A stretch of DNA of 64,000 nt from Prostheceraeus crozeri (Eukaryota; Platyhelminthes; Polycladida; Euryleptidae): contig CAJQUW010010314.1 of the NCBI GenBank assembly GCA_907163375.1, forward strand, positions 1 through 64,000, in the 5' to 3' direction. The notes beneath the pieces were generated by a model. The model was not told the DNA's origin. It did no database searches and was given only the letters and a program-made list of their open reading frames with translations. This document shows, piece by piece, positions 12,511 to 23,904 of this stretch. Position numbers and translations under genes: made by a program. Positions within the stretch are counted from its first letter, which is position 1, and the number at the start of each line of letters is the position of its first letter.

Positions 12511-13664
12511 AGTAGTAAGCCCGTGCAAAATAAAGTGCAAAATGTGCAACGATGAGTCATCATGCTGACTCAGCCCGCCCTCCTCTGGAAGGAAGGAAGA
12601 GAGGTGGCCAAGGATGTGCTGGGAGGAATGGGTCCGAGAGGAGGAAACTGTTCCCTAACCCCCCCTCTCTGGAAGGAAGGAAGGAGTTTTCCAGCAAGGG
12701 TAGAAATCTCGGAAGGATAGAGTTAGAAAAGGCGGGTTTTGGTGGTTTTTGGATGAGAAAGGCTGGAATTCGCCATGAAGGAGGGTTCGGATGGGAAAAC
12801 GGAGTTCCGATTCGGAGTCTACGTGAAATTTTGGGTGAGGAAGGAAGGCAGGAGGAGTTTTCCTGTGAGGCAAGGGCAGGAATTTCTGAAAACGGCAGAT
12901 TTAGAAAAGGGTGGGTTTTGGTGGTTTTGGGACGAGAAAAGTCGTTTTTCGGTATGAAGGAGTGCTCGGATGAGAAAACGGAGGGCAGATTCGGAGTCTA
13001 CGTGAAATTTTGGGTTAGGAAGGATGTTTCCAGCGAAATCGGAGAGAAAAAGTTTTGAGGACGTCCCCCCCCCCCTCTAGACGAGACTTCCAACTTTGAT
13101 TCTAGAGATCGTAGAAAGTCGTGCAATAGCTCATTTGAAAGCTGAGAGTGAGACAAATTGTCGGAAAGAATCGGCTTGTTCATATTTGCCTTCGTTTAGA
13201 TGTGAGACGCCATTGCAAATTTAGGACATTGACGAAAAAACGACAGAGTTAGAATTTTTACGAAAATGGCTCTAGCGGGTGAACGAAGCCTCGGACGGGG
13301 GACCAGATTTGGAATCAGCGTGCGATTCTGCATCTAGAGGGTGAATTTCAAGTAAATCGGAGAGAAAAAGTCGAAAATTTTCTTCACACTGGGTCTCCAC
13401 ACGGGATTTTTTCGTGAAAATGTTAAATAGTGACCACCTTTGGCGGTAAATAGCGGAGGATTGGAAGTGAATGAAGAGCTCGGGTTTCTTTCAGGGGCAA
13501 GACCGCACTTTGTTCTCTAGGATCCTATCTTTTCAGATCTGTAGAAGGTTTCGTTTCCAAATGAGAGCATGTATAAAATCGAATGTTAGCGCATTTTCCA
13601 AGATTTTGGAACTTTTGAAAAAACGTTTCACCCGAGCTTTTTCAACTCGGCTTCTGGTCATCGT
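12511..13664 (+). repeat. left terminal inverted repeat of the mini-Polinton
   Basis: About 1.15 kb, matching 17136-18283 in reverse orientation. It is purine-rich over much of its length, which creates long open frames (12552-13058 here, mirrored at 17740-18231) that are not convincing genes. It ends just after GGCTTCTGGTCATCGT. Small length differences between arms occur mainly in homopolymer and GGAAGGAAGG-like tracts. Confidence 0.9.
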
Positions 13665-13951
13665 AGAGAGTCGAGGGATAGCTTAAATGAAAGGTGAGAG
13701 CGAGAAAACGTGACTGTCAAAATTTGAAGTCAATCGGAGCACTAGAACCGGAGATAGACGTGTTTAAAGTTTTTGGATGATGGATATTACGTCATCAGCT
13801 GATCGCCACAAACTATATATCACATATACTGATCGCCAGAGAGGAAGCATTCATCATCATACATCGCCGGACGGAGGAGGAGAAAGTTTCTGTCTCTTGG
13901 GTGGAGGTAGATGAGTGTCTGGATGGCCGTACGGTAATGAGTGGTTAGGAC

Positions 13952-16589
13952 TAGGGTGTCCAATCCCGGGATCTTAGAAAAATTTCGGGATTCAAATCCC
14001 AGGATTGATAATCATGAAATCCCGGGATTCATCGGGATTGGTTTCGTTATTTATCAGTCTTTTCGTTAAGAAATTACATAGAAATCACTACAAAGGAAAA
14101 GCAAGACGCACACAATATTTCACATTTCTCATTCTAACCGCGTAAATCGGCCACTACTGAAAATATTCGACACGGTAATCATTTTATCCAATGAGAGCGC
14201 TGCTATTGTTTACAAGAAATGACGAGCACTGCGTTACCTCGTTGATGACTCATTTAGTCAAACTTGTCTGATGCCACAGAGCACCTGGTCTATTTATCTG
14301 CGGAACAATCTTACGAGTGATGAAGTATTTAACTTTCAAAACGACTGGGCCTTGGAAGTATTTCAAACGCGCTGAAAATGGACAGTCTGCACAGTGTACG
14401 CTCTGCCCCAACAGTAAAATTATTAAGCGCAGCGGAGGTTCTACTAAAGGACTACACACTCACCTCTCGACTGTGCATCAGACCCTTGAATCGTCCACTG
14501 AATCCTGCCCTGCCCCAGAATCCAAGAAGCCGAAACTGCAACAGCAATTGCTCGTTTTTTCATCCGGCGAAATATCTATGCAGGCGCGACTCGCACAGAT
14601 GGCTGCAGTGTCGAACATTTCGTTTCGTGTTTTAGCGGAATCTGACGACATTCGAGATCTGTTTAATTTCAGATACGGTATAAATTCTCTACCAAAATCA
14701 AGAGTCACAATCAGCAAAATCGTTACCGACTTCGCGGCCGGTGTAAGCACCCGAATTATCGAAAGTTTACGGAAGCGTAAAGAGAAAAATGCAAAATATT
14801 CACTCTCTTTCGATGAATGGACATCAGTCAGGGGACGCCGATATATGAATATTAATGTTCACGATTTCGACGAGCAACAGGGAAGGACATTTTATAATCT
14901 TGGACTCATCCGTATCGATGGCTCACTGAACCACTCAGCTTGTCTGAATCTCATTTGTGATAGGATTGCATTGTACGGACTTGAGCTCGAAACGGATATT
15001 ATCGCTTTCTGCACTGACGGGGCAGCCCTCATGGTTCGGGTTGGCAAAGATGCCAAAGTTTTACACCAGCTTTGTTTTTCACATGCACTACATCTAGCTG
15101 TTTGTGACGTAGTGTATAAGAAACCATGTTGTGAAGAGACTACTGGTGAGGCCGCGCTTGTTGAAGGTGAAGATGACTACTCAGATGAACAGTTTGATAT
15201 TGATGACGATTCTTCGACTGCATGTGTAACTGAGTTTAAACCCGTGATCGGGGATTGCATCAAGAAAGTTCGCAAGATTGTAATATTCTTTCATAGGTCT
15301 CCTTTGTCGAATGATAAACTCCAGTTTTTTATTCGAACCGGAAATGGACAAGAATTACAGCTGATTGGCGATTATCGCACCCGGTGGAATAGTTTACTTG
15401 CCATGTTGGAGCGTTACGTTGAACTTCACAGTTTTGTTCGGCAAGCCTTGATCGCCTTGTCAAAAGAATCTTTGGCTCAGACTGATCAAGAATGCAACAC
15501 TGTGAGAAATGTGTGTACTGCTCTCCAACCTATCAAGACCGCCGTCAACGGGCTGAATAGAAGAGACAGTGATTTAGTCGTTGCCAGTCGTGTCATCGAT
15601 TTTTGTTAAGATGAAATTAGAGAAAGCAGCTGAGGAATCTTCGTTGGCCTCCGAACTCTACCAGCGATTGACAGCGAGGATGACTGAGAGAACTCACGTT
15701 ATGACTCAAGTGTTACTCTTCCTTGAGTCTGGGGACTTGCAGAACGTTTCTGTGCAACAAATTACCAAGTTTCTCCTTACATTAGTTACGCGCACCAAGT
15801 TTACTCTCGACATGATCTCCGTCTCTTCAAACTCGGAACAATCCGCGCCTGCATCAACATTGGTCGAGGAGCTGCAGCGCTTCCTTGATTCAAAGTCAGC
15901 GGATACTTCACTAAATGAGCCCTCCTCCATCGAATCCGTCGTGCGAAAGGAATTGGATCGTTTCCTTACAACAAAGGTCAGAGGTGAGTTCCTAACATTT
16001 GTGACTGGATGGCTTCGTTCCATGCCACCAACAAGCGTGGAGTGTGAGCGGGCCTTTAACATTGCTGGGACCTTTTCTTCAAAGATAAGAAACCGAATCA
16101 GCGATCGCACATTAAACGATATGTGCGTTTTGAAGTGGTACTTCAAACAAAGTTTCATAAAAGTATAAATTTGTTAGAATTTCAGTTCCTGCTATGTTGT
16201 TATAGGCCTACTTCGAATCACTTTATTGATCATGTAATTAATCAGTGTTAAAATGAAATAAAATGATAAATTTATGTGCAAGTGCACATGACGTGAAAGC
16301 TTACTTTTTAATTTGTCTCATCTGGTAAAATAAGGATATAAGAAAGTTTTAACATTCGTAATCATAAATAATGATTTTCAATTGCAGTTGACAATTAGTT
16401 TTTTAGTAACGTTTGGAGCTGGTACGTCTATTTCATCAAAACCAACGTATACAAAGGCAAAATAGTAGGCAAAAAACGCAATCTGCATGAATCTGATAAT
16501 AATTTCTCAATCCCGGGATATCCCGGGATTGAGAAAATTCGGGATCGTAATCCCGGGATTGATATTTTGCTCCGGGATTGGACACCCTA
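13952..16589 (+). mobile_element. complete hAT transposon inside the mini-Polinton
   Basis: A 2,638-bp hAT element with termini TAGGGTGTCCAATCCCGG at both ends in inverted orientation and a perfect 8-bp target duplication GTTAGGAC (13944-13951 and 16590-16597). The subterminal regions carry several copies of the palindrome ATCCCGGGAT on both sides, as expected for hAT transposase-binding sites. It carries a full-length transposase with a single frameshift. Removing the element and one duplication copy restores continuous Polinton sequence (GAGTGGTTAGGACTCATCC). Confidence 0.93.
14317..16168 (+). pseudogene. hAT transposase with BED zinc finger, one frameshift
   Basis: Two overlapping frames (14317-15609 and 15581-16168) give about 620 residues. 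In order: an N-terminal BED finger (GPWKYF, then CTLC and HLSTVH), a helical region, the first catalytic aspartate in SLSFDEWTS, the second in AFCTDGAALM, a CFSHALHLAVCD block, YRTRWNSLLAML (the conserved tryptophan motif), and the C-terminal dimerisation block with the catalytic glutamate in PPTSVECERAFNIAG, then MCVLKWYF. Reading changes by one base near 15581-15600. All hallmark residues are present, so this is a young copy with a single visible lesion. Transposase would excise the element with hairpinned flanks and 8-bp duplications. Confidence 0.92.
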
Positions 16590-16661
16590 GTTAGGACTCA
16601 TCCAGCATCGCTTGTCTTCCCAAGCTGAGAGACCTCGTTTCCTAAACGTCGTTGTTCTGAC

Positions 16662-17126
16662 TTAATGCGACTGTGATTTTAAAATGGTCATTTCTACTTT
16701 TTTAATTTTAAGTGAATCTAAGGCATCTTGATAGTCCCTATGTGTCATTTTTCTAACGATTGACTTCGAGATTCCTTTCGCCCGTTTAATAGGAAGCTCT
16801 GAGGATTTTAGCTTCATGGAGTACATCTTGGGACGAAGCAAGATCATCTCCTCTATCTGTTTGCCGGCACACTCATCCTTGAAGCAGCCAAGCTTCGCTT
16901 TATTTGTGGTAGAGTAAAGCGGATGGTCAGTGGGATAGTTGGAACTATCAAACTTGGGTGCTAAATATTTTAAAATGTCTTCCTGGTTGACTTGGCTAGT
17001 GGTTGTCAAAGCTAGGAAGAAGCTGTCTTTATCGCCTCCTACTAATTCCACATGTTTGATCAATGGGCAAGTTTTAAAGGTGTGGTAAAACAACTTGTAC
17101 ATTTCTAACTTGGAGTGATCCAACAT
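16662..17126 (-). pseudogene. Polinton DNA polymerase B remnant
   Basis: The frame contains DKDSFFLALTT (a weak match to the DTDS polymerase motif region), FDSSNYPTDHPLYSTTNKAK, GCFKDE, LRPKMYSM and AKGISKSIVRKMTH. This series is characteristic of the C-terminal part of protein-primed family B DNA polymerases of Polintons and related viruses. Only the last roughly 150 residues of the family remain, consistent with an internally deleted Polinton. It is a fossil and not functional by itself. It lies immediately inside the right terminal repeat. Confidence 0.8.
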
Positions 17127-17135
17127 GATCCAGAC

Positions 17136-18283
17136 ACGATGACCAGAAGCCGAGTTGAAAAAGCTCGGGTGAAACGTTTTTTCAAAAGTTCCAAAATCTT
17201 GGAAAATGCGCTAACATTCGATTTTATACATGCTCTCATTTGGAAACGAAACCTTCTACAGATCTGAAAAGATAGGATCCTAGAGAACAAAGTGCGGTCT
17301 TGCCCCTGAAAGAAACCCGAGCTCTTCATTCACTTCCAATCCTCCGCTATTTACCGCCAAAGGTGGTCACTATTTAACATTTTCACGAAAAAATCCCGTG
17401 TGGAGACCCAGTGTGAAGAAAATTTTCGACTTTTTCTCTCCGATTTACTTGAAATTCACCCTCTAGATGCAGAATCGCACGCTGATTCCAAATCTGGTCC
17501 CCCGTCCGAGGCTTCGTTCACCCGCTAGAGCCATTTTCGTAAAAATTCTAACTCTGTCGTTTTTTCGTCAATGTCCTAAATTTGCAATGGCGTCTCACAT
17601 CTAAACGAAGGCAAATATGAACAAGCCGATTCTTTCCGACAATTTGTCTCACTCTCAGCTTTCAAATGAGCTATTGCACGACTTCCTACGATCTCTAGAA
17701 TCAAAGTTGGAAGTCTCGTCTAGAGGGGGGGGGACGTCCTCAAAACTTTTTCTCTCCGATTTCGCTGGAAACATCCTTCCTAACCCAAAATTTCACGTAG
17801 ACTCCGAATCTGCCCTCCGTTTTCTCATCCGAGCACTCCTTCATACCGAAAAACGACTTTTCTCGTCCCAAAACCACCAAAACCCACCCTTTTCTAAATC
17901 TGCCGTTTTCAGAAATTCCTGCCCTTGCCTCACAGGAAAACTCCTGCCTTCCTTCCTCATCCAAAATTTCACGTAGACTCCGAATCGGAACTCCGTTTTC
18001 CCATCCGAACCCTCCTTCATGGCGAATTCCAGCCTTTCTCATCCAAAAACCACCAAAACCCGCCTTTTCTAACTCTATCCTTCCGAGATTCCTACCCTTG
18101 CTGGAAAACTCCTTCCTTCCTTCCAGAGGGGGCGGGTAGGGAACAGTTTCCTCCTTTCGGACCCATTCCTCCCAGAACATCCTTGGCCACCTCTCTTCCT
18201 TCCTTCCAGAGGGGGGGGGCTGAGTCAGCATGATGACTCATCGTTGCACATTTTGCACTTTATTTTGGCACGGGCTTACTACT
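17136..18283 (-). repeat. right terminal inverted repeat of the mini-Polinton
   Basis: Reverse-complement partner of 12511-13664, about 1.15 kb. It ends GCACGGGCTTACTACT, followed by the target duplication AGTAGA. Confidence 0.9.
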
Positions 18284-18359
18284 AGTAGACAACACGAAAG
18301 GCGAGCGGTGCTCAAGTAAACTATGATAAAAAGGGGTAAGCTAGTAAAACTTCGCCAAC

Positions 18360-19650
18360 ATAATCATTTACTAAATTAAACGTGTTTTGAATATAAAGGG
18401 CTTCAAGTGATATTCGCTTTGCATTATTTTTTTAGAGCACAGTATTTTCCATTGATATGCTATCTTTGGATTGATGTTGTGAAATTCACGCATGTGTTGG
18501 TAAAATGCGGATGATGTGTTGTTGAAGTGCCCTTTGATTCTAGATCTTATGGTTCGAGATGTGTCAACAATATACACTTTCTGACAGTTTTGAATTCAAT
18601 ATGATAAATAACAGACTTCTTGTAACACAAACCTTTTACAACATCTGTTAAACAAGAAAAACAATTGGATGCACAGGATGGGTATCCATCCCATAGGCTT
18701 CTAAATCGCATTCCTAAATTTCGTTCGGTCTCAAAAATTATGCGAACTTAATCAATTACACCTGTTCTTCTGGCAATTTGGCATATCTATGCGACTTTCT
18801 TCACCATAAAAGTGGACTTTTGCAATGGGGCGCAACACAATATTATCATTTTCAGTAGACCGACTTTACACAATAGAATGACTCAAAAGACATTTATCGA
18901 CAAACTTTTTGGGATAACCATAACTAAAAATCTTTAAGATAAAATATTTTTTCCATCTACTAAATTTTCAGCACTTGAGTTTCTCATAACACGATGTTCA
19001 CCAGTCATCAAAGCTCTTTTACGGTTATTGGGAACAAACGAATCGAAGTGTAGACATGTATCACCATGAAGATCCCTAACATATAAATTAAATTGAAATT
19101 GTTGATGAAGCGAATCCAAACTAACCAATGTATAAAGGTAAGGCGATTTTTGATCACATGGAATTTCTATATTAAATTCGATAGGAGAATGCTAACTATT
19201 AAAGAAATTCAATAGACAATCATCAGTGGAATCATGTATGACAAAGATATCATCGATATACCTAACACAGAAAAAATTGAAATTACTGCAATAGACGAAT
19301 GACTCAACAAAATGCATGAATACTGGTGCTAGAACTGGCGCTGCAGTAGTTCCCATAGCTATACCACAGATTTGTTTCAAGCATTTTCCATCGCTGATGT
19401 AAACTCCCTCTTTAACAGTTAATTCAATAATATATAATTCATCACTCGCTGATGAACATGGGAAAGGAGACTTTTTCCTATGTTAACGATATTTCTCACT
19501 GCCGTGAAAAGATGCGAAATGCCTGAATCACATTAAATTGGAATACCGCCATAAAGATTTGCAACATTGATCGACGCAGACTTAAAAGAAACACCATTCG
19601 GAATTTGCACATCTTTCACTTTAGCAATGAAATCAGCTGGTGATTAATGT
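18360..19650 (-). mobile_element. Penelope-like retroelement, decayed, with RT and GIY-YIG parts
   Basis: On the minus strand, high to low coordinate: PADFIAKVKDVQIPNG then SFKSASINVANLYGGIP (the RT motif equivalent to VSFDVxSLYTNIP) near 19560-19650; CGIAMGTTAAPVLAPVFMHF then RYIDDIFVI (the catalytic YxDD block) at 19192-19380; a middle part at 18934-19128; and at 18371-18600 VIYHIEF, KVYIVDTSRTIRSRIKGHF and AFYQHMREFHNI, the GIY-YIG endonuclease half typical of Penelope-like elements (compare YIGxTSRxLKxRIxEH). Several frame breaks separate the pieces. It is an old inactive copy, with no terminal repeat identified. Confidence 0.75.
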
Positions 19651-19659
19651 GTGAAGATA

Positions 19660-20140
19660 CATGCTTCTCAACTATCGGTCGGAAAATTTCGGATAAAAGA
19701 ATTTGAAGTTTCCTTATTCCTGAGTCAATCGAAGAGATTATTGGACGTTAAAAATCTGACTTATTTCCTGCGAATGCCAGTGGCAATATTTTACATGAAA
19801 CTGCGGCTATCTACAAGTACATGTGTATGCTCTTCTCAGTGAGTCTAATCTAGGTTTCAAATTATAGGCTGTAGGCCTATGCCGAATACTAGATTCCTTC
19901 TGTCTGACAATTGCTACATAAATTTAAAGTTGCAAGAAGGCATCGTGCTCGATGAAAGCATTATGAATTATCGGTAGGAAGAATTAAATTAACCTTTAGG
20001 ATGCATTATGAAACTAAAATGTAACGATGAAGGATGTTCTTGCACTTATAATTGTCTTTAGAATGCATTAAGTAGGCCTAATCACGTGATTAGTACGTGG
20101 ATGATGCTGAAATCACAGGATCCACCCTCGAAAGCAAGGC
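19660..20140. other. no gene seen
   Basis: Probably the decayed 5' portion of the Penelope-like element and unassigned sequence. It contains two of the TAGGCCTA palindromes. Confidence 0.3.
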
Positions 20141-20150
20141 TTTCGGGATT

Positions 20151-20411
20151 TCAGTTCGTGATTGCAATCCCTAATCTAAACGTCGCCACTTCGTTTTGCT
20201 CTGGACCATCGCAGCACATCAAGATTTGACACATGCATGTGTCCATGGTATGCATATAACATGCGCCCATAGAGCCAAATTTCGGTGCCATCCAATCTTT
20301 TCTCATACTCCAGATAAATGGCCCAGCTATTAAACCGCATATTAAAATGGGGTGCAAATAACATTCGAGTATCCGGTTTTTTATTCGACTGTCGATCATC
20401 CAGCCCTTCAA
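20151..20411 (-). pseudogene. LINE reverse transcriptase remnant
   Basis: Read in two minus-strand frames: KGWMIDSRIKNRILECYLHP and then EKRLDGTEIWLYGRML. This corresponds to the stretch after the RT domain of several non-LTR retrotransposon families (RIxxCYxxPxLLYGxExW, then KRLxAxExWCYRRML). The two halves are in different frames, so at least one frameshift is present. It is too short to assign a clade. Confidence 0.5.
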
Positions 20412-20435
20412 TGCATCATACAGCTTTTGAAAGGA

Positions 20436-20484
20436 GTATTTTGCTATTCAAATTAGTATTTTGCTATTCAAATTAGTATTTTGA
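20436..20484 (+). repeat. short tandem repeat
   Basis: Two full copies and a start of a third of a 22-bp unit, AGTATTTTGCTATTCAAATT. Confidence 0.75.
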
Positions 20485-20829
20485 TTTCTTTTTCACATCA
20501 AGCATCAGATGTTGTGATACTTCCAATATAAAGGCGAATGCTACACTATTTGTCTTGACAACATTGTCAATTTCTAAAAACGAAGGCTATTAGTGCTTGA
20601 AGATATAGACAACGAATTGCATATATTTCATCAAATGTCTCAAAGTTTTTGGTTAACCATAATCATGTTGACATCAATAGTTCAAGAAAAAAACGCGACA
20701 GAGTGGACAGTGGAAGGCATGCCCACCATGCGTGCAGACGAAGATAAGACATAACGTAGGTTTCCTAATTCGTTGCACACCCCACCAGTGTTATTGCAAG
20801 CCCAAACTCACAAAAGCCAGCGTTAATAC

Positions 20830-21896
20830 CAGGGCCCAGGGCTGCGGACGCAATGAATATTTCAATCGCGTCCGCGTCTATGCCCGGTTATATCGGCGCG
20901 TCCGCGCTCCAAAAAACCCAATTCATATGTTTTACGTTAAAATATCAAATAAAAAAGATCAAATTTTTCATTAAAGTTTTTACAAAGTAGAAAATTTAAA
21001 ATTTACGCAACAGTGGCAGTATACAGATAGAAACATGCGTACAAAACTATATAGGCTACGCGCAAGCCCCCTCCTTATACCATAAATGTCATCTAAATAT
21101 TTGAAATCGACTAACAACTACAAGTATCAAGCAGAGGAATCTAAATCTAAATGAAAAGCAAAACTCTATATTTTATATGTTTAAGTACAAACAGTACAAA
21201 ATGCTAAAATCATATAGCTAGACCACTCGAAAATTACGAATGATCAACAGTAATCAGATGTTTAATGGTATTAAGTGTCAAATTGTGTGAACCAAAAAAT
21301 GCTATCAAGAAAATTACAAGTATCATGCGATGAAATACAATAATGCGGTAACTGAAAGGAGAATACTACATTAATGTAGGCCAATAGGGTCTATTTCGAT
21401 ATAAACTACACAATTTCAAAATTCTAAGTGTAAACAAATTAAAAAATGCAATTACGAATGCAATTGTCGTCGGGAATGACGAGACAATTTTACATACTGA
21501 TCGAATTTCTATAGGACACAAATCAAAAATCTCCCACAGTTTTCTTCAGACGTAAGTAAGACTTAGGAAAATGTAGACAAACGTAACAAACAAGTGAGTG
21601 ATGAGTGGTATTCTAGAATTGCATGTAGATCCTACTATTCATGCACCAACGTAAATTTTATATGCGTACTTTATTTCAATGAGCATGATAGTGTTTTAGA
21701 ATGCATACTAAAATTTGTGTTAGCCTCTTCTCTAGAAGGAAATAGACTAAATCTTCCATTTTTCTTATTGACATGTTTGAATTTCAAACAAGCTTCTCGG
21801 ACGCGGACGCGAAGGATTTCTGACCATGTTCGCGTTCGCGTCCGGCTGATTTCGTTGGATCCCGTCCGCTTCCGCGTCCGAGTACACACAGCCCTG
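20830..21896. mobile_element. non-autonomous hAT element A
   Basis: A 1,067-bp element with termini CAGGGCCCAGGGCTGCGG and, inverted, CAGGGCTGTGTGTACTCGG, flanked by an 8-bp duplication with one mismatch (GTTAATAC at 20822-20829, GTTAGTAC at 21897-21904). Both subterminal regions carry G+C-rich repeats of GGACGCG/CGCGTCC in an otherwise AT-rich body, the usual layout of hAT transposase-binding sites. There is no coding sequence. Overlapping open frames at 21594-21994 are by-products of the repeats. Confidence 0.85.
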
Positions 21897-22029
21897 GTTA
21901 GTACAATGTATAACAAAAGTTGGCAAGTTGTGTGCAGTTGATCGTTAAAAATATTGTCAACCTGAAAGTAGCATGAAATAAGGTTAATGTGCAAATTGAG
22001 TGCAGTTGTGCCAAATGTAGGGTCAGCAT

Positions 22030-22330
22030 GGGAGAATCAGACCAAAAAACAGAAACTTCATTTTTGTGATGCTTTACCCATTAGTAGAAAATATTGAAGT
22101 GTTTTTCTAAGATTTCGTGCATGTCCTTTCAGATTAAATATGTCTCGATGCCTCAAACTGACCACAAAAGTGTTTTTTCGTCGATTTAAAAAAAGACTTC
22201 CAGATGTGGGAGAATAGGACCGGGACAGAAAACATGGTTACATGCGCTTACAATTCAAAATAGACTTCAATTGATTATATGTATATTCAAAATATATACA
22301 ATATTATAAATATGTATATAATATAAACAC
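22030..22330. other. AT-rich spacer
   Basis: No gene seen. The last part (22265-22330) is almost pure A/T with TATATA runs. Confidence 0.4.
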
Positions 22331-22335
22331 AATAT

Positions 22336-23900
22336 TCATAAATCATGAATAAATCTCTGAAATATCTGAGTCGAGTTGAAGCCAGCGATTATGTTCTCTT
22401 TTCTCCTGTCGTCATTCCACATCTTGTACAGAAGGTCTGAGAATTGACCCTTGCTAATTTCTTTTACTCCCGATTCGCGTAGAAATTTGATAAATTCTTC
22501 GTCCCACTTCAATTTCAATGGGTGGAACACACACTTGTCGAGAGGTTGTAAGAGATCAGTTGTAAGTGGTGGCAATTTGATGATGGTGATTTCGTTCTGT
22601 CTGGCCTTTTGGATAGCGGACAGTGTAATGTAGCTACTATGTCCATCCAAGATCAGAAGCAAAGGCCGTTCTTCTACAATCTCGACAAATTTATGAAAAA
22701 ATGATTGGAAAAGTTGGTCAGTCATCCATCCCCTTTCTGTAACTGCAAACATGCAATTTGGTAGCGGTTCGTCGCCCTTCCATGAAGAGTATATATTTGG
22801 AAAATGCCCTGACCAGTCATTGCGTAATAGTTGAGTCGGAAAGAGTCAGGTTTTTAAAGATGTTAATTATTATTACTATTTTTCTCATGTATAAAATTTT
22901 TCCATCACCATCCAGCAATCATCTTCAGATACAGGAGAAAAATAATTAGATATTAAATAGTTGAATAATAATTTAATTAAATAATTAAATAAATAATAAT
23001 AATAATAAAATAATTTAATTAATTTAATTTTATTAATAATTAAATAATAATTTCAGGTAAAAAAATGTTGTACCTGAAGATGATTGCTGGATGGTGATCG
23101 AAAAATTTTGTACATAAGAAAAAATGATAATAGTAATTAACAATTTTTAAAATCCTGACTCTTTCCGACTCAACTATTAAGTGTACATATGTTTGCCGAG
23201 GAATACTATCATTGGAGGAAACGCCTCTCCTGCTGCATTGACAACTTCCAAAACGGTTACGCATTGCCGACCTGATCCCACAGTCGCACGGGAAACTTTT
23301 ACACCGATTGGAGACACGATCTTGTGCCGAGTCGGGTCCATAAAGAAGGCAGTCTCATAAAAATTATAGATATGAGACGGAGAATCCTCAAGCTCTAGAA
23401 CGCGTATTTGTTCTTCAATCAGATCGTAGAATTCAAAGATTAGACATGGATCTGCCGCTGCAAAAATTCTTTTTTTTCTCCAACAAGCAGAGATGATGTA
23501 GCCTCATAAATCCTCCTAGCCATTGTTGGGAAGGCTTTCCATTTACAAATTTACAATTTCGTCTAGGTACGCTTTGTCTGGACCACTAGAGCAACGCAAG
23601 TTGTTGATGCAATAGCCTACGAAAGAACAAAGTTCTTTCATCGAAAAACCAATTCCGCATTCCTGAGGCTTTGCTCACGACGCTAGCAATTTCGATTTAC
23701 ATTAAGTCCGTGAGGCTTCTATGCAATCCCGGAGTTAGATTATGGTCCCCCACAGACTCGTGCCTCCTCATATGTCTCAAAAGCGTGGTTTTAGCCATCG
23801 AGTGGACCGCTGCTGCCGGAGTTTGACAATGAGCCACTGAAGATGTCATCCAAAGCAGCTTGGATTTGTGATGGTGGCTCCTTCTTGCGTGTATATATAT
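22336..23900 (-). pseudogene. pogo/jerky-like transposase, interrupted by a MITE
   Basis: Minus strand, from high to low coordinate: a Psq-type helix-turn-helix (TPAAAVHSMAKTTLLRHMRR) near 23760-23840, FEFYDLIEEQI and YNFYETAFFMDPTRHKIV near 23300-23460 (the NxDETGF region), then GSGRQCVTVLEVVNAAGEAF and PPMIVFLGK near 23190-23270, and after the MITE NDWSGHFPN, ERGWMTDQLFQSFF, LLLILDGHSSY (second catalytic aspartate) and LPPLTTDLLQPLDKCVF. This is the DDE_1 fold of Tigger/pogo/jerky-type transposases. The frame is lost in several places in addition to the inserted MITE. Terminal repeats were not located. Confidence 0.8.
22827..23177. mobile_element. palindromic MITE with TA flanks
   Basis: Two inverted arms of about 130 bp (ATAGTTGAGTCGGAAAGAGT at the left, inverted at the right) around an A/T-rich centre, flanked by TA on each side. 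It interrupts the pogo-like transposase. Arms are highly similar. TA flanks suggest mobilisation by a Tc1/mariner or pogo transposase. Confidence 0.85.
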
Positions 23901-23904
23901 GCGG

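Larger units (their letters stand above)
12511..18283. mobile_element. non-autonomous Polinton (mini-Maverick), interrupted by hAT
   Basis: A fossil Polinton derivative. The ends are inverted copies beginning AGTAGTAAGCCCGTGC, flanked by the perfect 6-bp duplication AGTAGA (12505-12510 and 18284-18289). A 6-bp duplication and AG-initial long terminal repeats are hallmarks of Polintons. Without the nested hAT it is only about 3.1 kb, so nearly the whole gene set (capsids, ATPase, protease, integrase) is absent and only a piece of the DNA polymerase remains. The arms are very similar to each other, pointing to a fairly recent insertion. It must have moved, if at all, with proteins supplied by a complete element. 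Confidence 0.85.

Noticed and set aside
12552-13058. 168-residue open frame in the left mini-Polinton repeat (mirrored at 17740-18231)
   Set aside because: It lies in purine-rich repeat DNA, other frames are also open, composition is G/R/K/E-rich with no domain, and the two arm copies diverge without coding constraint being visible.
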